From JBGSTR01 sp963707135 (lineage in GTDB: Bacteria > Pseudomonadota > Gammaproteobacteria > Chromatiales > Chromatiaceae), in contig CAVPOY010000042.1 in assembly GCA_963707135.1 (NCBI GenBank), forward strand, positions 9,087-73,086: DNA of 64,000 nt, written 5' to 3'. Positions 1 through 12,399 of this stretch are shown in pieces (positions within the stretch are counted from its first letter, which is position 1; each line of letters begins with the position of its first letter). A program made the position numbers and the translations under genes. The notes below the pieces were generated by a model. It ran no database searches, was not told the DNA's origin, and worked only from the letters and a program-made list of their open reading frames with translations.

Positions 1-2961
1 CGGCGCACCAAGGCTCAGCAAGAGCAGGAGGCCACTGGCGCCTCGCTCCAGACCGGTCTCGACGCGGATGAAGCGCCGTCGGTAGCGCGAGCCGGGCGTT
101 GGGTTCTGGAGACGCGATACGGGGCGTTGGGCGCCGAGATCGACGCGCTCGACCAGGAGCTTCTGACTCTGCCGTTGCGCCTGGGGCTGTTGAAGGCGCA
201 GCGTGACGAAACTTCGGCTGAGATCGACCGGCTCCAGCGGCGGGTCGATGCTCTGACGGCACGGGTCTACGCCAGGCTCGGGGCGGAGGCGGAGCAAGCT
301 GCGGCCGAGGCGAAGCGCGTCCTTCGGGAAACTGCGGATGCGGATCCGGGCCTGAAACGCCTCGCCGAGCAGAACGCGGAGCTTGCCGATGGGCTGCTCA
401 GCGTATCGGCTCAGCTCGATGGGCTATATCAGGAACAGGTACGGGCGGATCGCTCGGCCGAGCAGATCCGGGCGAATTTCAAGCGCGAGCGGGCCGCGGT
501 AGAAGTCAGCGGCCTTGCGGCCGGCCTTGGCGAGCTCCTTCTTGAGCACCGCGCCTCACTGCCGGACATCAAGAAGCACGGGTACCGGGTCCGCGCCATC
601 GCGGATGAGATCGCCGCGGCGAACGTAAGCCGCCTGCGCTATCTGGACGAGGCGGCGCGCCTCGGCGATGTTGACCGAGCCGTCGCCGAGCTCGCCCCCG
701 AGGTCATATCGGCGGAAACGCCCGATCTGCGCGCCAGGCTCCGCGAGCTGCTAGAGCAACGTCGGGACCTGCTCGACAGGCAGCTCGATATCGTGGAGCG
801 CTACCTGGGCGCCCTGCGCGGGCTGCGGTCCTCCGAGACCCGGATGCTAGAGGCGGCAGAGGACTACGATGCCTTCCTCGAGGAGCACTTGTTCTGGCTC
901 CGCACCGAGGCGCGGGCCCACGGGACCGGAATCGGAGACCTGCCGGCAGAGATGCGGCGGCTGTTTGCGTCGGCACCCTGGACCGCCCTCGGCCAAGTTT
1001 TTCGCGATCAGGCCGCGGCGTCCCCGATCTTCTGGCTGGCCCTGCTGATATCCGCGGCCCTGTTCTGGAAGCGCAGCCAACTCGACGCCGCGATCGACGC
1101 CAGCTCCGCGCTCGTGGGCAAGCCCGCCAGCGACAGCTTCGGTAGCACCCTGCGCGCCCTGGTCCTATCGCTGCTGCGCGCTGCCCCCTTGCCCCTGCTG
1201 GTGGGGATCACGGGCTGGCTGTTCATGGCCGGCGCACACGGCGGAGCGCTGACGCGCGACGTCGGCTATACCCTGGTCCGCGTCGCGCTGACCCTCTACA
1301 TCCTTCTTGCCCTGCGCGCGATATGCCTGCCCCGCGGGCTCGCCGTCCGGCACTTCCGCTGGCCGGAGGCCAGCGTGCGGCGGCTAGCAACGGAGCTCCG
1401 ATGGCTGACCGGGGTCTTTGTCCCGGCGAGCCTCATCGGACGGATGGCCATGGACCTGAATCCTGTCGTGTCCGGCGGGCTGGTCACCCGGCTCGCCATG
1501 CCGGTCGCGATCGTGGCGCTCGCCCTGTTTCTGTATCGGACCCTGCACCCCAGACACGGCGCGCTGGCGCACCGGCGGCTTCGACCCGGGATGGGGGCAC
1601 CGCTGCGCACCCGGCCGCTCTGGTTCCCTGTCCTGGTTGCTTTTCCTCTGCTGGTGCTGGCCGCAGCCCTGGGCGGCTATGTCTACTCCGCGATCATCAC
1701 GGCGACGGCCTATCTGTTCACATTGTGGCTGATCATAGGTCTGGTGCTGCTGCATGCCCTCGCGGTGCGTTGGCTGACCCTGACGCAGCGGCGCCTGGCC
1801 TACCGTGCTGCCGTGGAACGTCGTAAGGCGGCACTCGCGGCGAGAGAGGCGGCGGAGTCTGAGGCCGAGGACCCGGAGGTCGCACTGAAGTCTGAGCTAG
1901 CCGACGTGGACCTCGATGCGGTAACCGAGGACACCCGGGAGCTGCTCAGGATCTTGATCACCTTCGTCGCGTTCGGGGGGCTCTACCTGATCTGGTCGTC
2001 CGTGCTGCCCGCCCTGGGGATCCTGGACGACGTGACCCTTTGGCACCGCACGGACATGGTGGGCGGGGTGCAGCAAGCCGTGCCGGTAAGCCTTGCGGAT
2101 CTCGGCCTGGCAGTGATCTACATCATCGTGATGGCGGTGCTCGCCAAACGGCTGCCCGCGTTGCTGGACGTCATCCTGTTGGAGCGATTCCGGATGGCCC
2201 CCAGCAGCCGTTATACGGTGACGACGCTGACGACCTACGCCATCATCACCGTCGGCACACTGCTGGCGCTCAGTACCCTCGGCGCCCAGTGGTCACAGGT
2301 CCAGTGGCTGGTGGCCGCCTTGGGGGTGGGTATCGGATTCGGGCTTCAGGAGATCGTGGCCAACTTCATCAGCGGGCTGATAATCCTGTTCGAGCGCCCG
2401 GTGCGCGTCGGTGACATGGTTACCGTCGGCGAAACGGACGGGGTGGTGACCAAGATCCGTATCCGCGCCACCACCATCCGTAATCTGGATCGCAAAGAGC
2501 TGCTGGTGCCAAACAAGGAGTTCATCACCGGCCGGCTGCTCAACTGGTCCCTGTCGGATCAGGTCACCCGGGTCATGATCGTGGTGGGCGTCGCCTACGG
2601 GACCGATGTCGAGAAGGCCCATGCCTTGATGCGGGAGGCGGCGGAGGAAAACGAGCGCGTGCTCGACGACCCGAAACCGAGCCTGAGCTTCGAGGGTTTC
2701 GGCGACAATTCCCTGACCCTGATCCTGCGCGCCTTTATCGACGATCTCGACTACCGGATCGCGACCATTACGGACCTGCACAAGGCAATCAACCGCAAGT
2801 TCGAGCAGGCAGGCATCGTCATCGCCTTCCCTCAACGGGACCTGCACCTGGACTCAAGCGAGCCGCTTCGGGTGCGAATTGAGGACTCCAGCCAGCGCAC
2901 ACGCGAAGATGACGGCACTCACGGGGCCGGCCGGGGCGACGGTCCGAAAGGAAACGCCTGA
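1..2961 (+). CDS. MscK/KefA-type mechanosensitive channel (5' end outside window)
   Basis: The reading frame is open from base 1, so the gene starts before the window; an internal TTG at 127 is not the true start. The N-terminal 300 or so residues are Glu/Arg/Leu-rich and coiled-coil-like, as in the periplasmic part of MscK-type channels. Several membrane segments follow. Near the C terminus lies the MscS core: a Gly/Ala-rich pore helix (GVGIGFGLQEIVANFISG, about codon 765 of the visible frame) followed by the ERPVRVGDMV beta-domain entry. The family opens under membrane tension to release solutes on osmotic downshock. The long N-terminal extension favours MscK/MscM over small MscS. The last 25 or so residues are charged and poorly conserved in style. 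No clear terminator follows in the 203 bp before the next (convergent) gene. Confidence 0.9.
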   Translation, partial: RRTKAQQEQEATGASLQTGLDADEAPSVARAGRWVLETRYGALGAEIDALDQELLTLPLRLGLLKAQRDETSAEIDRLQRRVDALTARVYARLGAEAEQAAAEAKRVLRETADADPGLKRLAEQNAELADGLLSVSAQLDGLYQEQVRADRSAEQIRANFKRERAAVEVSGLAAGLGELLLEHRASLPDIKKHGYRVRAIADEIAAANVSRLRYLDEAARLGDVDRAVAELAPEVISAETPDLRARLRELLEQRRDLLDRQLDIVERYLGALRGLRSSETRMLEAAEDYDAFLEEHLFWLRTEARAHGTGIGDLPAEMRRLFASAPWTALGQVFRDQAAASPIFWLALLISAALFWKRSQLDAAIDASSALVGKPASDSFGSTLRALVLSLLRAAPLPLLVGITGWLFMAGAHGGALTRDVGYTLVRVALTLYILLALRAICLPRGLAVRHFRWPEASVRRLATELRWLTGVFVPASLIGRMAMDLNPVVSGGLVTRLAMPVAIVALALFLYRTLHPRHGALAHRRLRPGMGAPLRTRPLWFPVLVAFPLLVLAAALGGYVYSAIITATAYLFTLWLIIGLVLLHALAVRWLTLTQRRLAYRAAVERRKAALAAREAAESEAEDPEVALKSELADVDLDAVTEDTRELLRILITFVAFGGLYLIWSSVLPALGILDDVTLWHRTDMVGGVQQAVPVSLADLGLAVIYIIVMAVLAKRLPALLDVILLERFRMAPSSRYTVTTLTTYAIITVGTLLALSTLGAQWSQVQWLVAALGVGIGFGLQEIVANFISGLIILFERPVRVGDMVTVGETDGVVTKIRIRATTIRNLDRKELLVPNKEFITGRLLNWSLSDQVTRVMIVVGVAYGTDVEKAHALMREAAEENERVLDDPKPSLSFEGFGDNSLTLILRAFIDDLDYRIATITDLHKAINRKFEQAGIVIAFPQRDLHLDSSEPLRVRIEDSSQRTREDDGTHGAGRGDGPKGNA

Positions 2962-3164
2962 CCCGCTCCCGCTCGTGGCCGCCCTAAGGCGTTGCTGATC
3001 AAGAGCCATCCCGGCACTCGACGAGCTCGGGCTCCGAGAGGCACGACTCTCTTGGCGCTCCATTTTCAGTGGGTCACATCCAATGAAACTGCCGGGTCAT
3101 CCTTGGCCCGGATGGGAAACTCAATCGGTCAGCGTTTCCCCGGCGGGAGACGGCGCCCGTCAGG

Positions 3165-4187
3165 CTAGAGTGCGAGAAAGAGATCCGCGTTCCTAAAAAA
3201 GTCCGGCTGCGGCAGCAGCTCCTCGCGCGGGAAGCGTACCAGCGACCCGACGCGCGGTCCGTGGGACGCGATATGAATCTCGGACAGCTCGATCTCGTTT
3301 CCGGCCTCGGTCGAGGCGCCCTCCAGTTTGATCCCGAGACGGCTCACGCGGAGCCGGGTGATGCCGCCGGTCAGGAACTGCTCCGGTTTGGCGAGGCTCT
3401 CGGCGACGAAGGCGAGCTGATCGTCGAGGGTGGCAAGGCGCAGACCCACACCGGCCAGGTCCTGTTCGGCCTGCCCGATGTTCCGCTCGAGCCGAGAGCG
3501 GTCCTCGACGGCATCGGCACGCCGGTTCGCCTCCTTCAGCCGCCCCCGAAGTACCCGGAGCCGGGTCTCGAGGTCGGCGACGGTCGTGGTCGCCCCCCCG
3601 ACCTGCTGCCGGATATGGCCCAGAAACGCCTTGAGGACGCAGCATTTGAGCGCGCAGCGCGCGTCGACCTCGGTCGCGCCCGGCGAAATCACCTGGTGAT
3701 CGGTAAAGCTCACGGCCGTTTGCATCACCTCCCGCTGAACGGCATCTCCGTTGAGTCCCATGCCCAAGTGCTGGCGCTCCTCCTTGCGCATGCACAGCAG
3801 CGCCCAACAATCCTGGGCGGACGGGTTCTCCTCGAACAGCTGCCGCACCTCCAGACTCTGGCTGAAGACCTCTCGCAGATGATTCGCGTCCACGAAGAAG
3901 GCGTTGACGCTCGGGTCCATGCCGAAGGCGGACCGGCTACAGAGCCGGGCATCCGGAAAACCCTCGACCATGGCGTCGACGTGGCGGATCGCCGTGGCGA
4001 CCGGGTCCCTGAGCCGGCGCGCGTAGCCGGGAAGGGCTCTGAGCCGAACATCCGTCTCGTCAACGACATGCTCGACGACGTCGGCGAGAACGGTTTCGCA
4101 CCGGTGAGGAGTTCCGGACGCGGGGGCGCCCGCCTCTCGCGCACCACTGAGACTCAGGAAAATGTCCTGGAAGAACGTGCCTAGCAT
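3165..4187 (-). CDS. hypothetical protein, 340 aa, coiled-coil middle
   Basis: I do not recognise this protein. The ATG at 4187 is supported by a strong GGAGGAGG Shine-Dalgarno about 9 nt upstream and by a good promoter (4217-4245). It has no signal peptide and no membrane segment, so it is probably cytoplasmic. Residues about 1-190 are mixed and contain several Cys (including a CALKCCVLK stretch near 195). Residues about 205-265 are Arg/Glu/Leu-rich and look like a coiled coil. The C-terminal 70 or so residues look like a small beta-rich domain ending in aromatic residues. It sits downstream of the Nudix gene but appears separately transcribed. A shadow frame on the opposite strand is almost as long; ribosome site and promoter decide for the minus strand. 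Confidence 0.72.
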   Translation of the reverse strand: MLGTFFQDIFLSLSGAREAGAPASGTPHRCETVLADVVEHVVDETDVRLRALPGYARRLRDPVATAIRHVDAMVEGFPDARLCSRSAFGMDPSVNAFFVDANHLREVFSQSLEVRQLFEENPSAQDCWALLCMRKEERQHLGMGLNGDAVQREVMQTAVSFTDHQVISPGATEVDARCALKCCVLKAFLGHIRQQVGGATTTVADLETRLRVLRGRLKEANRRADAVEDRSRLERNIGQAEQDLAGVGLRLATLDDQLAFVAESLAKPEQFLTGGITRLRVSRLGIKLEGASTEAGNEIELSEIHIASHGPRVGSLVRFPREELLPQPDFFRNADLFLAL

Positions 4188-4216
4188 TTTTTGTAATCCT
4201 CCTCCGGTCAGCGGAA

Positions 4217-4245
4217 CCTATACTGCACCGGATCGGATCTGGCAA
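4217..4245 (-). promoter_or_regulatory. sigma70-type promoter of the 340-aa gene
   Basis: On the minus strand TTGCCA (4245-4240) is followed after exactly 17 bases by TATAGG (4222-4217). Transcription would begin about 4210, giving a short leader that contains the GGAGGAGG ribosome site before the ATG at 4187. Confidence 0.6.
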
Positions 4246-4283
4246 TCATTAATTTTCCTGCACAGGGGTTAGGCCGCCGAGTA

Positions 4284-5246
4284 TCAGGCCTCGGGCCAGA
4301 GCCCGCGGATCGCCGCGATTCCCTGCGCTCCGTGCCGTACGGCCTCCGCCAGATCGGCGGGGCCGAGCCCGCCAAGCGCAAACACCGGCAGGGGTACAGG
4401 GTCGACCAGCTCGGCGAAGCGCGGCCACCCCAGGGCCGCCGCGTCCGGATGGGTGACCGTGGGTTTGACCGGCGACAACAGCGCGTAGTCGAGACCCAAC
4501 CCGGCCGCGCATTTCAGCTCCGCGGCATCGTGACAGGAGGCCCCGACGAGCTCACCCGCGCGTCCGGGGCGTCGCACCATGGCCGTCAACCGATGCCCCC
4601 TCAGGTGCAGACCGTGCCGGGGTACATCGCCGACCGACGCCGGATCCCGGTTGAGCAGCAGCCTGGCCCGACGCTGCTCGCAGACATCGAACGCCCGGCC
4701 CGCGAGTGATGCGTAGGCGCGGTCGTCGAGCTCATGTGCCCTGAGCTGCACCAGTGCGATACCGGCGTCGAGGGCGCGCCCCAACCGGCCCAGCAGATCG
4801 GCCGCCGCCCGTGGGCCGGTGCCGGATCCCTGGCCGGTGATCAACATCAGCTGGGGTAGCCGTAGCGCGGCGATGATCGGCCGGTCGGCCGCCGGGAACG
4901 AGTCCGGGTCCATCGCCGCCGGGGAGAGCCACGCCAGGGCCTGCCCCTCCAGGCCCCGCGCCGCCCCCGAGTAGCGCTGGACGCGGTGCACGTCGAGCAG
5001 CACATGGCGGTCGCCGTAGTCGTGGTGGACGCGAATCAACGGCTTGCTCGCCTCGACCCGGATACCGAGCTCCTCCGCGAGCTCCCGCGCGAGGCCATGC
5101 TCAGGGGCCTCACCAGGTTCTAGTTTCCCTCCGGGAAACTCCCACAGGCCGCCCTGATGGACGTGGTCCGGCCGCCGGCTGACCAGGATCCGACCCACCG
5201 CGTCGGGGATGGCTCCGGCCATCACGTGTATCTGCCGCGTGGTCAC
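4284..5246 (-). CDS. Nudix hydrolase fused to a ThiE-like (thiamine-phosphate synthase-like) domain
   Basis: Residues about 1-130 form a MutT-type Nudix domain with a complete Nudix box, GX5EX7RELXEELGI, at about residues 38-60 (GGKLEPGE then RELAEELGI). Residues about 135-320 resemble the TIM-barrel of ThiE: an AGLGLDYALLSPV stretch and a GGLGPADLAEA near-terminal turn. This two-domain arrangement is known from gammaproteobacteria, where MutT cleans 8-oxo-dGTP; the role of the second domain is uncertain, and a real thiamine-phosphate synthase activity should not be assumed. The gene lies 45 bp downstream of argJ on the same strand and is probably cotranscribed with it. Confidence 0.87.
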   Translation of the reverse strand: MTTRQIHVMAGAIPDAVGRILVSRRPDHVHQGGLWEFPGGKLEPGEAPEHGLARELAEELGIRVEASKPLIRVHHDYGDRHVLLDVHRVQRYSGAARGLEGQALAWLSPAAMDPDSFPAADRPIIAALRLPQLMLITGQGSGTGPRAAADLLGRLGRALDAGIALVQLRAHELDDRAYASLAGRAFDVCEQRRARLLLNRDPASVGDVPRHGLHLRGHRLTAMVRRPGRAGELVGASCHDAAELKCAAGLGLDYALLSPVKPTVTHPDAAALGWPRFAELVDPVPLPVFALGGLGPADLAEAVRHGAQGIAAIRGLWPEA

Positions 5247-5291
5247 GAACGGCGTTCGAGGCCGAGCGGCCCGCGGTCCCGTCGGCCCGTC

Positions 5292-6503
5292 TCAGGTGCG
5301 GTACTCGGCGTTGATACGCACGTAGTCATAGGAGAGGTCGCAGGTCAGGACCTGCGCGACGGCATCGCCGCGGCCTAGGGCGACCCGGATCAGGATCTCG
5401 GGCTCGGCCATCGCCGCCGCGCCGGCCGATTCGGTGTAATCCGGCGCACGGCCGCCGCCGGAGACGATCAGCAGGTCGCCAAGCCGGATCTCGACCCGCT
5501 CGATATCGAGGTCCGCGACACCGGCCCGGCCGACGGCGGCGAGGATCCTGCCCCAGTTGGGATCCGAAGCGAACAGGGCCGTCTTGACCAGCGGCGAGTG
5601 GGCGATGGTATAGGCGACCTGCCGCGCCTCGTCCCGATCGGCCGCGTCCTCGACACTCACGGTCACGAGCTTGGTGGCACCCTCGGCATCACGGATGATG
5701 GCGGTGGCGAGCTCCGCGCAAACGGCATCGACGGCGGCCCGCAGCGCGCCGGCGTCCGCCCCGCCGGGGTCGAAGATCGCGCCGTTGCCCAGCGTGCCGG
5801 CGGCTACCAGCACACAGGCGTCGTTGGTCGAGGTGTCGCCGTCGACGGTGATCGCATTGAAGGAGTAAGCGACCGCGGATCGGAGGCAATCCTGCAGCAG
5901 CTCCGGCTCGACCGCGGCATCGGTCGCCAGGAACGCGAGCATGGTCGCCATGTCGGGGCGGATCATCCCGGCCCCTTTCGCTATCCCGGTAACGGTGGCC
6001 GTGCGCCCGCCGACGGCGAACCGGCGCGAAACCAGCTTCGGCACCGTGTCGGTGGTCATGATGGCGCGCGCCGCGGAGGGCCAGCCGGCTTCTTCGAGCC
6101 CGTTCAGCAGAGCCGGCAGGGTCGCCCGTATCCGCTCGACCGGCAGATGCTCACCGATGACGCCGGTGGAGAAGGGCAGTACCTGGGCGTCGCGGCATCC
6201 GGTCAACCCGGCGACGGCCTGGCAGCTCGACTCGGCGTCGGCAAGCCCCCGCGCGCCGGTGCCCGCGTTCGCGTTGCCTGAGTTGACGAGCAGCCAGCGC
6301 GGGGCCGCGGCCGCGAGATGGCGCCGTGCGACCTGGACGGGCGCGGCACAGAAGGCGTTGCGGGTGAAGACCGCGGCGCAGGCACTGCCCTCCGGCAGCT
6401 CGAACAGCACCAGGTCATCGCGCCCCTGATAGCGGATACCGGCGGCCGCGGCGGCGACCCGCACACCCGCGACGGGCTCGAAGGGCAGAACGGACTTGGT
6501 CAT
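5292..6503 (-). CDS. argJ: ArgJ, ornithine acetyltransferase / N-acetylglutamate synthase
   Basis: 403 residues, the usual length. ArgJ moves the acetyl group from N-acetylornithine to glutamate (arginine synthesis, cytoplasm). The precursor cleaves itself at a conserved Thr inside [14 protein letters not shown] (about residues 177-190 here), and the Thr becomes the N-terminal nucleophile of the beta chain. The [10 protein letters not shown] stretch near residue 75 is also typical. It follows secA by 108 bp on the same strand and precedes the Nudix gene. Placement next to secA is common in this group. No frame problem is seen. Confidence 0.96.
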   Translation of the reverse strand: MTKSVLPFEPVAGVRVAAAAAGIRYQGRDDLVLFELPEGSACAAVFTRNAFCAAPVQVARRHLAAAAPRWLLVNSGNANAGTGARGLADAESSCQAVAGLTGCRDAQVLPFSTGVIGEHLPVERIRATLPALLNGLEEAGWPSAARAIMTTDTVPKLVSRRFAVGGRTATVTGIAKGAGMIRPDMATMLAFLATDAAVEPELLQDCLRSAVAYSFNAITVDGDTSTNDACVLVAAGTLGNGAIFDPGGADAGALRAAVDAVCAELATAIIRDAEGATKLVTVSVEDAADRDEARQVAYTIAHSPLVKTALFASDPNWGRILAAVGRAGVADLDIERVEIRLGDLLIVSGGGRAPDYTESAGAAAMAEPEILIRVALGRGDAVAQVLTCDLSYDYVRINAEYRT

Positions 6504-6612
6504 GTCGAACTACCGTATGGCAGGCTGGACGGGGTGCATGCATCCAATCGAGGGCGCGTTTCGCGCATCGGACAAGCGGGCGTAACCGAAGTCTACGCGA
6601 CCCTCGCGTCCA

Positions 6613-9439
<2,827 letters not shown>

Positions 9440-9560
9440 CGGGTACGGGTGCGACTGGGGAAAAAGACGGAATGATACCGGAAATCTTCGGCCGAATCAG
9501 ACCGCGTTTGCGCGGACTCCGACCAATCCTCGGGAACGCGCCGCCGGCAATACGGAAACG

Positions 9561-9587
9561 CCACGAGCGCCCCGTGGGCGCTCGTGG
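9561..9587 (-). terminator. strong hairpin between the M23 gene and secA
   Basis: A perfect 11-bp stem (CCACGAGCGCC / GGCGCTCGTGG) with a 5-base loop. On the minus strand the stem is followed by only a few T residues, so it is an imperfect intrinsic terminator. It would end or attenuate transcription leaving the M23 gene before secA. A second, smaller GC hairpin sits at 9502-9515. Confidence 0.55.
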
Positions 9588-9629
9588 TTGTCGGACAAGA
9601 AACGCGTTGAAGGCGACGGAATCGCCGGG

Positions 9630-10618
9630 TCAGCCCGCGTGGTCCGCGGCAGCCAGTGTGCCGCTCGTTTGCGAGCCGATATAACGTTTCGGATTCACGG
9701 CGGCCCCATCCTTTAGAACCTCGAAGTGACAGTGCGGACCGGTCGCGGTCCCGGACGACCCGACCGACGCGATCTTCTGGCCGCGCCGCACCATCTGCCC
9801 TTCCTTGACCAAATTAGCCTGGTTGTGGGCGTACCGTGTGATCAGGCCGCCAACGTGCTTGATCTCGACGATTCGCCCGTAACCACCCTTCTTTCCGCTG
9901 AAGGTGACCACCCCATCGGCCACCGCCACCACCGGGGAACCGCGCGGGGCGGCGAAGTCGATGCCCTGGTGGAAACGGCGCTTGCGCTTGATCGGGTGGA
10001 TGCGATAGCCGTAATTTGAGGTGATGTAGCCGGAGCGCACGGGCCAGCCGGATGGAACCGCCTGGGCCGTGAGATCCCTCTCCATGATCGATTCCTCGAG
10101 GATATCGAGCTTTCGCTTGCGATCCTTGACGAGGCTGACGACACTGCCCAGCTCGCTCGCGATCTCCTTGATGGTGTAGTCCTTCAGGGGTCCATCATCG
10201 GGTCCGCCCTGGGGCGGGGGCTTGGTGAAATCGAACTCTTCGCTGTTCAGCCCGGCCATCTGAACCAGCCGCTCGCCCAACGCATTGAGTCGCATGAGCT
10301 CGGCCTGCATCTCCCCGAGCCGGGCGGCTAGGGCGTCCACGTCAGCGGCGCCCGGGTCGACTGCCTGCAGTTGATCGAGGTGGGCGGCTAAGGCGTCCAG
10401 GTCGGCCGAGTCGTCGTAGCCGCCATGGTCGTGATCGTCGTGGAAGTGGAAGTCGGAAGGGACTGCCGCGGAGAGCGACTGGGGGAGGAGAGAGGGAGCT
10501 CGGAGTATCTGCCTAGCCAGAATCCTAACCCACCTCCGGCGACCGCGAACATCAGGGCGGCCATGAAGGCTACAAGCGATTGTCCAGAAAAGTTTTTTCT
10601 TCGGTCGAGATGATGCAT
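9630..10618 (-). CDS. membrane-anchored M23 metallopeptidase (one apparent frameshift)
   Basis: The ATG at 10618 starts MHHLDRRKNFSGQ, followed by a membrane segment at about residues 15-35 (ALMFAVAGGGLGFWLG). The frame then breaks in a G5 run on the plus strand (10481-10485); adding one base joins it to a Leu/Ala-rich coiled-coil region and the peptidase domain. The M23 (LytM) motifs HQGID, then HxH as GPHCHFEV, are all intact, so the corrected 329-residue enzyme should bind zinc and cut peptidoglycan cross-links in the periplasm. A membrane-anchored M23 protein between lpxC and secA is usual in these bacteria. An error in the homopolymer is the simplest explanation of the break. Confidence 0.88.
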
Positions 10619-10658
10619 GGCGCGTATTTTCTCTTGGGCCTACCGGCCGAAAGCGGGG

Positions 10659-10666
10659 TTTATACT
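10659..10666. promoter_or_regulatory. overlapping divergent -10 elements (M23 gene and DUF721 gene)
   Basis: The 159 bp between the divergent M23 and DUF721 genes hold TATAAA on the minus strand (10664-10659) and TATACT on the plus strand (10661-10666). Neither has a good -35 at 16-18 bases, so this is tentative. Confidence 0.3.
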
Positions 10667-10777
10667 ATGGAGCGACCCAAATCGGAAAGCCGTTCCGCGC
10701 TGTTTAACTGAGTCAGATCAAAGTTTCGGTAGATCTCGCACCCCCTGGTTGCGGTTTCGCCGACAGGAGGAGATCCG

Positions 10778-11236
10778 GTGCGCCGTCGCCCGGCACACAT
10801 ACGGGACCTGCTAGAAAAGAATCCTGCCGGCGGCGCCTGCCTCGCGCCGCAGGACGCAACGGTTGCGTTCGGTGCCAAGGTGCTCGCCCTGCTCCCCGAG
10901 CCCCTGCGCGGGCACTGCGCCCCTGGACCCGTGCGCGACGGCACCCTGACGCTGATCCTCGACTCACCGGCCTGGGCGACGCGTGCCCGCTATCAGGCAG
11001 CAGACCTGGTCGCCGAGCTCAAGCCAATGCGGATCGACGCAATCCGGGTGCTGGTCAGGCCCCCGAAACCCGCGGTCCCTGATAGGCATCAACGCAAGGG
11101 GCCTCGGTTGAGCCCCAATGTCGCACGGCTTCTGAGCGAAGCCGCGGAGGCCACGGATGATCCTTATCTGGCCCGCGCGCTCAGGAACCTGGCGCGTCGG
11201 GCCGTGGAGGAGCCCCCTATGGAGCGGAAGGACTAG
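10778..11236 (+). CDS. DUF721 / DciA-like protein
   Basis: 152 residues of the DUF721 family, some members of which (DciA) load the DnaB helicase in bacteria without DnaC. The start is GTG at 10778, fixed by a strong AGGAGG 7 nt upstream. The N-terminal half has the family pattern LLEK, then a central [25 protein letters not shown] strand-helix unit split here only for description; the C-terminal tail is Arg/Glu-rich and helical. It stands divergent from the M23 gene and convergent with lpxC, the two stop codons sharing the palindrome CTAG at 11233-11236. Role in helicase loading is inferred from family only. Confidence 0.85.
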   Translation: MRRRPAHIRDLLEKNPAGGACLAPQDATVAFGAKVLALLPEPLRGHCAPGPVRDGTLTLILDSPAWATRARYQAADLVAELKPMRIDAIRVLVRPPKPAVPDRHQRKGPRLSPNVARLLSEAAEATDDPYLARALRNLARRAVEEPPMERKD

Positions 11237-12144
11237 GCGACGGCGAGCGGCTGAGCGTAGCTGATCGGGGCCGTCGCCGGGTCTTCGAACACTACCTCTT
11301 CCCAGGCCGTACGGTCTGCCATTAAGGCGCGCAGCAGGCTGTTGTTCAACCCGTGGCCCGACTTGTGTCCCTCGAAAGCGCCGATCAGGGTGTGGCCAAG
11401 AAGGTACAGATCGCCGATCGCGTCGAGTATCTTGTGCTTGACGAACTCGTCGTCGTAGCGAAGGCCCTCTTCGTTCAGGACGCGGAACTCGTCCACGACG
11501 ACCGCGTTGTCCAGGCTGCCGCCTAATGCAAGGTTCTGCTGGCGCAGGGCCTCGATCTCGCGCAGGAACCCGAACGTCCGCGCCCGGCTGATCTCCCTGA
11601 CGAACGACGAGGTCGAGAAGTCCACGCGCGCGCGCTTCGACCGTGCGTTGAACGCCGGGTGATCGAAATCGATCGTGAACTCGACCTTGAAACCGTCGTA
11701 GGGCGTGAAGCGGGCGTACTTGTCCCCGTCGCGGACCTCGATCGGTCGCTTGATACGGATGAAGCGCTTGGCCCGGTTCTGCTCCTCGACGCCGGCGGAC
11801 TGGATGAGAAATACGAAGGGCCCGGCACTGCCATCCATGATCGGTACCTCGGCCGCGCTGACGTCCACGTAGGCGTTGTCGATTCCGAGACCGGCAAACG
11901 CCGAGAGCAGGTGCTCCACCGTCGAGACACGGACGTCTCCGTTCACCAGAGTGGTGGACAGACGCGTATCGCCGACATTGTGCGGGCAGGCGTGGATCTC
12001 GACCGGGCGGTCGAGATCCACGCGCCGGAACACGATGCCGGTATCGGGGGCCGCCGGGCGAAGGGTCAGATAGACCTTCTCGCCCGTGTGCAGGCCGACA
12101 CCGGTGGCACGAATGACATTTTTCAGCGTACGTTGCTTGAGCAT
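11233..12144 (-). CDS. lpxC: LpxC, UDP-3-O-acyl-N-acetylglucosamine deacetylase
   Basis: Zinc deacetylase that makes the committed step of lipid A synthesis. The ATG at 12144 gives [15 protein letters not shown], the normal N terminus, and 303 residues (E. coli 305). The catalytic HKILD and the [20 protein letters not shown] region near residue 240-265 are present. A 255-bp leader separates it from ftsZ and contains its own promoter (12303-12331). The gene overlaps the stop of the DUF721 gene on the opposite strand by 4 bp. Confidence 0.97.
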   Translation of the reverse strand: MLKQRTLKNVIRATGVGLHTGEKVYLTLRPAAPDTGIVFRRVDLDRPVEIHACPHNVGDTRLSTTLVNGDVRVSTVEHLLSAFAGLGIDNAYVDVSAAEVPIMDGSAGPFVFLIQSAGVEEQNRAKRFIRIKRPIEVRDGDKYARFTPYDGFKVEFTIDFDHPAFNARSKRARVDFSTSSFVREISRARTFGFLREIEALRQQNLALGGSLDNAVVVDEFRVLNEEGLRYDDEFVKHKILDAIGDLYLLGHTLIGAFEGHKSGHGLNNSLLRALMADRTAWEEVVFEDPATAPISYAQPLAVA

Positions 12145-12302
12145 CGTCCAGTTTCCCCCATCGCATCTCACGGCGGCAGGCGGTTCGCACTCCACCCGGC
12201 ATCGGTTCCGCTCGTGCTCCGGCCTGTCCGTGCCGGCGATGCGGCAACCATCCGGTCGCGAAATCGCGTTGGGCTCGCCCGCGGGACTTGAGCCTCGCGC
12301 AT

Positions 12303-12331
12303 AGCTTAGGGTTTTCCCGGACGTTTATCAA
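12303..12331 (-). promoter_or_regulatory. sigma70-type promoter of lpxC
   Basis: On the minus strand TTGATA (12331-12326), 17-base spacer, TAAGCT (12308-12303). It lies in the AT-richest part of the ftsZ-lpxC gap, and would give a leader of about 150 nt. Confidence 0.5.
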
Positions 12332-12399
12332 GCGCTAAGTTAAATCTGAGCTAATGTCATTGATTTAATGGACTTTATCGTGGAAGGGTATCCCCTAGG

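Noticed and set aside
3261..4184. Long plus-strand frame opposite the 340-aa gene
   Set aside because: No ribosome site or promoter; the minus-strand gene has both and a more protein-like sequence.
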